Below, in pieces: positions 58,844 to 64,000 of a DNA stretch of 64,000 nucleotides. The stretch's first letter is position 1. The number at the start of each line of letters is the position of its first letter. The notes under the pieces are model-generated. The model searched no databases. It was given only the letters and a program-made list of their open reading frames with translations, and had not been told where the DNA came from. The position numbers and the translations under genes were made by a program. This stretch comes from Massilia violaceinigra (GTDB taxonomy: Bacteria > Pseudomonadota > Gammaproteobacteria > Burkholderiales > Burkholderiaceae_D). Location: assembly GCF_002752675.1 (NCBI RefSeq), contig NZ_CP024608.1:3720001-3784000 (forward strand), read 5' to 3'.

Positions 58844-59304
58844 TCTGGGGTGCCGTCGCTGCGGCGTCCCACGTTGCTCTGCTGCGACTGACGGCTGCCT
58901 TCGTCCAGATCGGCCGACTGGCGGTTCTGCTTGTTGGACAGGCCGGTGTCGTCATCCATGTCCTGATCGGCCGACAGGCGTTTTCCGCCAGGGCTTTTTG
59001 GCATGCCACCGGCAACATCGTTGGATTGATGCTGTCCCGGGATGCCTTGCTGCTGGCTACCGGTTTGCGAGCCGGAACGTTCCGTGCTTTGCTGGCCGAT
59101 CTGCGAACCTTGTTGCGAGCCACCTTGCTGCTGCTTCGAGCCGCCCAGGCCGCCCGACTGCTGCGATCCGCCCAGGGTGCCCGATTGGTTCGATTGATTC
59201 AGATTGTCTTTCTCGACTGTGCCGCCGCGCGACGACGATTCCGATTTCTCGTTGCCGCCATTGCTGGATTGATTGTTCCCCTCGCTACGCTGGTTCGAGT
59301 TCAT
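58840..59304 (-). CDS. Disordered Gln/Ser/Gly-rich protein
   Basis: 154 residues of low complexity, dominated by Gln, Ser, Gly and Asn (short repeats such as GGSQQSG), ending with an acidic/basic tail (SADQDMDDDTGLSNKQNRQS). No hydrophobic core or signal peptide. It resembles stress-induced hydrophilin-type proteins that accompany KGG-motif genes. The true start is 59304 with AAAGGA upstream, although the frame continues to 59547. Its stop overlaps that of lhpE (TTAA). Confidence 0.7.
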   Translation of the reverse strand: MNSNQRSEGNNQSSNGGNEKSESSSRGGTVEKDNLNQSNQSGTLGGSQQSGGLGGSKQQQGGSQQGSQIGQQSTERSGSQTGSQQQGIPGQHQSNDVAGGMPKSPGGKRLSADQDMDDDTGLSNKQNRQSADLDEGSRQSQQSNVGRRSDGTPD

Positions 59305-59655
59305 ATATTGATTCCTTTCCGAGTAGACACAACATAGGGTGGCACCCGCCACTTGCGGAGGGACGGGGTTAGCGTCCAGTCCGTAAGCGGTGTTGCCAGG
59401 ATTGGAATCATGCGCGTCCCTTCCCGGGCGATGTATCGGAACACGATCCGAAACTGTGTAGGACAAATCCCCTGTAAAGCGAACCAGTAGTATCGGGGTA
59501 TCGAGTACCAACAGGACGTCGCCTGTTGTCCTACAAAGTCCTTGCATCCTGTCCTATAGCCGCGGCGATGCGCGCTGCTAAGATGGATTTGCTTGATCGC
59601 TCATCGGCGCGCAGCTGATGGGGTCAGACAGAGGCACTAGCTAAAGGAGATGACC
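59305..59655. other. Divergent intergenic region with repeated motifs
   Basis: About 350 bases between two stress-type genes. It holds the inverted and direct TGTCCTA elements described at 59457-59558 and no credible gene. Confidence 0.6.
59457..59558. promoter_or_regulatory. Cluster of TGTCCTA motifs and a palindrome
   Basis: TGTAGGACAA (59457-59466) is matched by its exact reverse complement TTGTCCTACA (59526-59535), and TGTCCTATA repeats at 59550-59558. CAACAGG-ACGTCG-CCTGTTG (59509-59528) is a perfect 7-bp palindrome overlapping the second copy. Placement between two divergent stress genes suggests a shared control site. Confidence 0.5.
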
Positions 59656-59964
59656 ATGGCTACAAACAACCAAGGCAACAAGCAAAGCGGCAGTCCGGGG
59701 AGCAAGGGCACCAGCAACCGCGGGTTTGCATCGATGGATCCCGAGCGCCAGCGCGAAATCGCCAGCGAAGGCGGCAAGGCCGCGCATCAGAAGGGCACGG
59801 CGCACGAATTCACGTCCGAAGAGGCGCGCCGCGCGGGCAGCATGAGCCACGGCAACCGCCAGTCGGAGCAGGGCGGCACCCGTGCCGGGACCGATAAGGC
59901 TGACAGCGGCAACAAGCAGAGCGCGGGCGGCGGCAGCAAGGCAGGCAGCGACAAGCCACGCTGA
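59656..59964 (+). CDS. KGG-motif stress-induced hydrophilic protein
   Basis: 102 residues. RGFASMDPERQREIASEGGK is the KGG domain, with a half repeat EEARRAGSMSHGN; the rest is Gly/Ser/Lys-rich and disordered. Family members (including fungal con-10 and bacterial YciG-like proteins) appear on stress or stationary phase. AAAGGAG at 59643-59649 places the start at 59656 rather than 59650. Terminator at 59978. Confidence 0.88.
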   Translation: MATNNQGNKQSGSPGSKGTSNRGFASMDPERQREIASEGGKAAHQKGTAHEFTSEEARRAGSMSHGNRQSEQGGTRAGTDKADSGNKQSAGGGSKAGSDKPR

Positions 59965-59977
59965 GCCGGACCGTGAC

Positions 59978-60001
59978 GGGGAGCGGCGGCTCCCCATTTT
60001 T
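59978..60001 (+). terminator. Intrinsic terminator of the KGG gene
   Basis: GGGGAGC-GGCG-GCTCCCC, a perfect 7-bp stem, followed by ATTTTT. Confidence 0.9.
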
Positions 60002-60079
60002 GTGGGACGATTCGTACAGGCAGCCTGTGGGATGGGGTAGAATTGTTGCGCTAATTTAACAACCCAGAGGGATCCCGTC

Positions 60080-60481
60080 GTGAAACAAGCAGTCATCCGC
60101 CAAGTCAAGAGCATGTACCTGTCATGCGATCCCATCGGTAACCTCTTGCTGGCCAAGTTCTCTTTTGAGGGCGGCAAGGATGCCTGCGTGTTCCTTCCCG
60201 CTTCCGTCGTGTTCTGGCTGCTGGCCCACCTGCCGGTGAACCAGGATCCGGAATTGCTGCCACCGCCAAACCTGCCGCATGTGCTTCCCGAAGACTGGGA
60301 CGACGTGGTCAATCCGCGCGTGCTGAGCGTGCAGTGCAAGCAGTTCGACGATGCCATCCGCATGACGATGGAACTGGACCGTACGGCCAACCTGACGGTG
60401 CTGCTGAATCGTTCGAATGTGGAACTGATGCGCCAGATGATGGAAGGGTACCGCGGCGACCTGATGGACCTCGGCTTCTAG
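60080..60481 (+). CDS. Hypothetical cytoplasmic protein
   Basis: 133 residues: MKQAVIRQVKSMYLSCDPIG, PASVVFWLLAHLPVNQDPEL and FDDAIRMTMELDRTANLTVL. The fold looks mixed alpha/beta, with no membrane segment or known motif. Family not recognised. Codon use is native. TAGAAT at 60038-60043 is a possible -10 box. Confidence 0.75.
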   Translation: MKQAVIRQVKSMYLSCDPIGNLLLAKFSFEGGKDACVFLPASVVFWLLAHLPVNQDPELLPPPNLPHVLPEDWDDVVNPRVLSVQCKQFDDAIRMTMELDRTANLTVLLNRSNVELMRQMMEGYRGDLMDLGF

Positions 60482-60566
60482 CCGGTCGCGCTGGTGTTGC
60501 CCGCCCACAAGCGGGCAGCATTTCGGTATGATGCTCTTCTTTGAGAACCGAAGAGAAGGATCCGCC

Positions 60567-61688
60567 ATGCCCATTAAAATCAGCCAGCATTTCGATTCCG
60601 GCGCCATTGACGTCGTGCAAGCCGATCAAGCCAGCCAGATCGACCTGAACCTGCGCCCGGACTCGCACGCCGACATCCACCAGTGGTTCCACTTCCGCCT
60701 GCAGGGCGCGCGCGGGCAGGCATGCACGATCCGCTTCCTGAACGCCGGCCAGGCGACCTACGCCGCCGGATTCGAGGGCTACCAGGTAGCCGCCAGCTAC
60801 GATACCGAAAACTGGTTCCGCGTGCCGACGGCCTTCGACGGCCAGGTCATGACCGTGACCCACACGCCCGAGCTCGACAGCGTGTATTACGCTTATTTTG
60901 AACCGTACTCGTGGGAACGCCACCTGCGCCTGCTGGGCGAAGTGGCGGAGAACCCGATTGCGCGCGTGCATGATATCGGCAGCACCGTCGATGGCCGCGA
61001 TATGAACATGGTAGTGATCGGCAACCCTGCTGCCGAGAAGAAAATCTGGGTCATCGCGCGCCAGCATCCGGGCGAAACGATGGCTGAATGGTTTATCGAA
61101 GGCATGATGGATGCGCTGCTCGACAACGCCAGCCCGATCTCGCGCAAGTTATTGCAGCGCGCGGTGTTCTACATCATTCCAAACATGAATCCGGACGGCT
61201 CCGTGCGCGGCAATTTGCGCACCAACGCGGCCGGCGCCAACCTGAATCGCGAGTGGATGACGCCGACGCTGGAACGCAGCCCGGAAGTGCTGTGCGTGAA
61301 GCAAAAGATCCACGAAGTCGGCTGCGATATGTTCTTCGACATCCATGGCGATGAAGCGCTGCCGTACAACTTTGTGGCCGGCAATGAAATGCTCAACGAT
61401 TTCACGCCGGAGCGCGCCGCGCTGCAGAAGTCCTTCATCGACAATTACATCGCGGCCAGCCCCGACTTCCAGAACGTGTACGGCTATGCGGCCAGCAAGT
61501 ACAAGGAAGACATGCTGACGCTGGCGTCGAAGTATATCGGGCATACCTTCAAGTGCTTGTCGCTGACCTTGGAAATGCCGTTCAAGGACAATGCCGATCT
61601 GCCTGATTCGTACACCGGCTGGAATGGTGCGCGCAGCAGCGAGCTGGGCAAGGCGATCCTGCAACCGATTCTCAAGGCGCTGGGCTGA
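60567..61688 (+). CDS. M14-family zinc carboxypeptidase (cytosolic CCP-like)
   Basis: 373 residues. An N-terminal beta domain (about 1-115, HADIHQWFHFRLQGARGQAC) precedes the catalytic domain. Zinc ligands H167, E170 (RQHPGETMAEW) and H260 (DIHGDE), substrate residues N227-R228 (NLNREW) and catalytic E336 (LTLEMPFKD). This is the architecture of cytosolic carboxypeptidases related to eukaryotic AGBL enzymes. No signal peptide. The substrate in bacteria is unknown. The start at 60567 follows AGAGAAGGA. Confidence 0.93.
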   Translation: MPIKISQHFDSGAIDVVQADQASQIDLNLRPDSHADIHQWFHFRLQGARGQACTIRFLNAGQATYAAGFEGYQVAASYDTENWFRVPTAFDGQVMTVTHTPELDSVYYAYFEPYSWERHLRLLGEVAENPIARVHDIGSTVDGRDMNMVVIGNPAAEKKIWVIARQHPGETMAEWFIEGMMDALLDNASPISRKLLQRAVFYIIPNMNPDGSVRGNLRTNAAGANLNREWMTPTLERSPEVLCVKQKIHEVGCDMFFDIHGDEALPYNFVAGNEMLNDFTPERAALQKSFIDNYIAASPDFQNVYGYAASKYKEDMLTLASKYIGHTFKCLSLTLEMPFKDNADLPDSYTGWNGARSSELGKAILQPILKALG

Positions 61689-61690
61689 GC

Positions 61691-62155
61691 ATGGGCGTCG
61701 AAATCGAGCGCAAGTTCTTGCTTGTCGGCGACGCCTGGCGCGAGCTTGGCGAGCCGGTGCTGCTGCGCCAGGGTTATCTGTCCACCAATCCGGACCGCAC
61801 TGTGCGGGTGCGCATCGAGGGCGACGGGGCCAGCATGACCATCAAGGGGCGCAGCGAAGGCGCCACGCGTGGCGAGTGGGAATATCCCATTCCGCTGGCG
61901 GACGCAAATGAACTGCTGGACCGCTTGTGCGAACAGCCGATTATTGAAAAATACCGGCGCCGGATTACGTTCGCGGGCAATGTGTGGGAGGTCGATGAAT
62001 TCCTGGGCGCGAATGCGGGTTTGATGTTTGCGGAAATCGAACTGGCGTCGGAAGGCCAGCAGTTCGAAAAGCCGGACTGGATTGGCGAGGAAGTCACGCA
62101 CGACCGCCGGTATTTTAATTCGAGCCTGATTGCGTTGCCGTATTCGGCGTGGTAG
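61691..62155 (+). CDS. CYTH-domain (triphosphate tunnel) protein
   Basis: 154 residues. EIERKFL at residues 4-10 is the CYTH signature. Alternating charged strands follow: RVRIEGDGASMTIKG, GEWEYPIPL, YRRRITFAGNVWEVDEF and FAEIELASE. It probably hydrolyses inorganic triphosphate or a similar polyphosphate with Mg or Mn. It starts 2 bases after the M14 stop, so the two are co-translated. Its last 41 bases overlap the end of the convergent gene. Confidence 0.93.
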   Translation: MGVEIERKFLLVGDAWRELGEPVLLRQGYLSTNPDRTVRVRIEGDGASMTIKGRSEGATRGEWEYPIPLADANELLDRLCEQPIIEKYRRRITFAGNVWEVDEFLGANAGLMFAEIELASEGQQFEKPDWIGEEVTHDRRYFNSSLIALPYSAW

Positions 62156-62678
62156 CCGGTACTGAGAGGCGGGACAGGACTTCTTTCAGGTGATGCTGAT
62201 ATGCGCCTGAGGGAAGGACGAAAACATGCGGGCCGGCGCCATGGTGTTTTCCGCGCGCCGGGCCGATGAAGACATCGTGGCGGCTCATGCGAATCAAAAG
62301 CGACAGAAAGCCGTCGAACGGTTCCGGGCCCCACAATACGGCGCAGTGTTCGAAGGATGATGTGTCGAGGTTGAGCTGGCGCGCGGCGTCCATGTCCAAG
62401 TCGGGCCGGTCCCTGTCGTAGCGCGCCGTTGGAAAATGGCGCTGCATCAGCGCATCGTTTTCCGCTGCATTTTGCTGGTTCAAACGGCGCAATTCGGATT
62501 CGATTTCGCAGGTATAGGCGCCTGCCACGCACGCGCTGTCCAGATGCGAGAATCCGATGCCGTGAATGCGGAAGTCGACGCTGTCGAGAAAAATCCATTG
62601 TTTGTTCCATGACCGTTGCATGCTGGTGCTGAACGGTGGATTAAGCACGTCAGTGGATGTCCACGCGTCCGGCGTCAT
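62115..62678 (-). CDS. Hypothetical protein
   Basis: 187 residues. SVDFRIHGIGFSHLDSACVA, FEHCAVLWGPEPFDGFLSLL and GPARGKHHGAGPHVFVLPSG look like real protein with native codon use, but no family is recognised. The ATG at 62678 overlaps the stop of the small frame at 62675-62791. Its 3' end overlaps the CYTH gene by 41 bases, which is unusual and leaves the exact extent open. Confidence 0.6.
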   Translation of the reverse strand: MTPDAWTSTDVLNPPFSTSMQRSWNKQWIFLDSVDFRIHGIGFSHLDSACVAGAYTCEIESELRRLNQQNAAENDALMQRHFPTARYDRDRPDLDMDAARQLNLDTSSFEHCAVLWGPEPFDGFLSLLIRMSRHDVFIGPARGKHHGAGPHVFVLPSGAYQHHLKEVLSRLSVPATTPNTATQSGSN

Positions 62679-62791
62679 GATGCGTAGCGCTTGATGTCGG
62701 GCTGGCGAGTGCGCAGCAGGCGGTCGCGGTCGGGCGGCAACTTCTGGTAACGACAGGGCGCAGTGTTGACGTAAAATAAACGATTCGCCAT
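62675..62791 (-). CDS. Small 38-residue frame coupled to the preceding gene
   Basis: MANRLFYVNTAPCRYQKLPP, then DRDRLLRTRQPDIKRYAS; Arg-rich. Its TGA overlaps the ATG at 62678 (ATGA), a typical sign of coupled translation, and the codon thirds are GC-rich. No Shine-Dalgarno was clear. It may be a small protein or a leader for the 187-residue frame. Confidence 0.4.
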   Translation of the reverse strand: MANRLFYVNTAPCRYQKLPPDRDRLLRTRQPDIKRYAS

Positions 62792-62821
62792 TGTGCCCGT
62801 ACCGGTCAAGGAGTCCGTTTC

Positions 62822-63541
62822 ATGTTTTCTCATTCCCCTATTATTGCATCCGTGTTGGCTGGCGCTGCGTTGGCGTTGTCGCCCATGCAGGCGATGGCGC
62901 TCAAGCCGGCTCCCAAGCAAAGCGTCGCCTTGCCGAATGCGCCGTTCTCGGTGCTGCCAGCAAAGGAAGTGATCAAGCGCTACAAGCTGGTGTCGCTGCT
63001 CAGTCCTCTTGCGAGGAAGAGCGAAGACACGCTCAGCGAGTTCGCCGAGGTCGAGAAGGCAATTGTTTTTGAGGGGGCCGTCACAATCGATGAAAACATC
63101 AATATTCTACATATTGCATCCAAAAAGACGCTTTCCAAAAAGACGCTCTCGCCATTCGAGGATGCGCTGCTTAAAGACCGTCTGATCGTGGTCAATGGCG
63201 ACCTTCATTGCCGCGGGCTGGATACCGGCATGATGCACGGGGTATTTGTGCTTGGGAATGTCAACTGCGAAACCGTCTCTCTCGGCATGGCGCATTTTTA
63301 CGTCAAGGGCAATCTCGTGGCGCGCAAATATCTACATGGGAGTGCGGAGGACGATGGGGGTTATGGCAATGAAGGGGAGCAGCAGGTGCGGGTGGACGGC
63401 ACGGTGTCCGCGCCCAAGGTCAGGACCTGGCACTTCGGGCTGGGGCATTTGAAATTTGCCAAGGACTCGGCCGAGGAGGTGCTTGTGGAGCAGGAGGACC
63501 GGCAGTCGTCCGGACCGTGCAACCGGAACAAGGACTGTTAA
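62822..63541 (+). CDS. Exported protein with beta-helix-like repeats, unknown function
   Basis: 239 residues. Signal peptide 1-about 26 (MQAMA). The middle part (LIVVNGDLHCRGLDTGMMHG, VFVLGNVNCETVSLGMAHFY, VKGNLVARKYLHGS) has the short alternating pattern of polymer-forming or bactofilin-like right-handed helices. The end is Cys-containing (PCNRNKDC). Family not recognised. The stop overlaps that of the convergent DUF2177 gene. Confidence 0.7.
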   Translation: MFSHSPIIASVLAGAALALSPMQAMALKPAPKQSVALPNAPFSVLPAKEVIKRYKLVSLLSPLARKSEDTLSEFAEVEKAIVFEGAVTIDENINILHIASKKTLSKKTLSPFEDALLKDRLIVVNGDLHCRGLDTGMMHGVFVLGNVNCETVSLGMAHFYVKGNLVARKYLHGSAEDDGGYGNEGEQQVRVDGTVSAPKVRTWHFGLGHLKFAKDSAEEVLVEQEDRQSSGPCNRNKDC

Positions 63542-63957
63542 ACGCTAGCAGGGGCTGGGTCGAACCGGTCCATGCATAGTTTGGCGGCCATCACGGATAG
63601 CGTGCTGGCGACGCAGCCCCAGGCGATGTCGATCAAGGCCACGCTGAGAGGCCAGTCGCGCAGGGTCGCCAGGTTGGACAGGTCGTAGGTGGCATAGGCA
63701 ACCGTGCCGAACAGGGCTGCCGCAGTGAGGGTGGTGCGCATGGTGCGGCGCGGGCCGTGTGGGGCGAGGGCGAAGAACATCAGGCCGACCGCATACAGCA
63801 GGTAAAAGGCGATTGCCGGCCCGAAGCGCGGCTCTGCAGCCATGAGGTGGCCGATGCCGTTGGCGTAGATCGATTTGGCGATAAAACCGAGCCACAGCAC
63901 ATCCAGAAGAACCATCCCGGCAATGAGAATGAGGTAGGGAATCAGCAGTTTGCGCAT
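63538..63957 (-). CDS. DUF2177 integral membrane protein
   Basis: 139 residues with four membrane segments (about 5-27, 46-66, 76-94 and 104-125). LLDVLWLGFIAKSIYANGIG and YATYDLSNLATLRDWPLSVA are characteristic of DUF2177. Function unknown. The promoter would lie in the last 43 bases of the window. Confidence 0.92.
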   Translation of the reverse strand: MRKLLIPYLILIAGMVLLDVLWLGFIAKSIYANGIGHLMAAEPRFGPAIAFYLLYAVGLMFFALAPHGPRRTMRTTLTAAALFGTVAYATYDLSNLATLRDWPLSVALIDIAWGCVASTLSVMAAKLCMDRFDPAPASV

Positions 63958-64000
63958 AGCGGTCTTTGGTGGCGAAAGTACAGCGGAGCATACGCGTTTC

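Overview
The window looks like a chromosomal segment of a high-GC betaproteobacterium of the Oxalobacteraceae (Massilia/Duganella type). The evidence is codon use, the Bug/Tct proteins and a Burkholderiales-type porin, the core order phoH, bcp, Mth938-like, alanine aminotransferase, hom, and the short palindromic dispersed repeat built on CCCGCGCAGGCGGG. No call comes from a database search. All are read from translated sequence, motifs and gene order.

Layout. 1-4852: housekeeping (PhoH-family protein cut by the window edge, peroxiredoxin, Mth938-like protein, alanine-type aminotransferase, homoserine dehydrogenase). 4905-20644: a secretion and sensing locus with a GH9 glycosidase, a receiver protein, a large STAND/BTAD-type activator, a DUF1800-DUF1501 pair, a secreted protein sharing the DUF1800 protein's N-terminal module, and a beta-propeller sensor kinase. 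Three promoters here share one operator layout (7-bp direct repeat, 4-bp spacer, 7-bp repeat, 11 bp, -10 box). 20654-30381: an unknown secreted protein, a TctDE-like two-component system, then porin, Bug-type binding protein and a three-gene ABC importer. 30385-34434: a DUF2145 pair, an HTH regulator and an LplT-PlsC fusion. 34555-39830: two hybrid histidine kinases and a double-domain KaiC-like ATPase.

40075-45700 is an island-like stretch. It starts at tRNA-Pro(GGG) with its terminator, continues with two transposase fragments joined end to end, a GAF/PAS/GGDEF protein and a BLUF photoreceptor of visibly lower GC, and ends in a decayed ADP-ribosylglycohydrolase. 45736-48099 holds a sirtuin and several small proteins, including a probable membrane-anchored truncated haemoglobin. 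48188-52957 is a five-gene glycan operon (two GT4, SDR, GmhB-like phosphatase, GT9). 54323-58843 is a hydroxyproline-catabolic cluster: an AraC regulator divergent from a DapA-like deaminase and the three subunits of D-hydroxyproline dehydrogenase. 58840-63957 carries two disordered stress-type proteins, an M14 carboxypeptidase, a CYTH phosphatase and several unknown genes.

The most interesting signal is the putative regulon at 7444, 11444 and 17206. It ties the GH9, DUF1800/DUF1501 and module-sharing secreted genes to one OmpR/PhoB-type winged-helix regulator, most simply the BTAD activator encoded between them.
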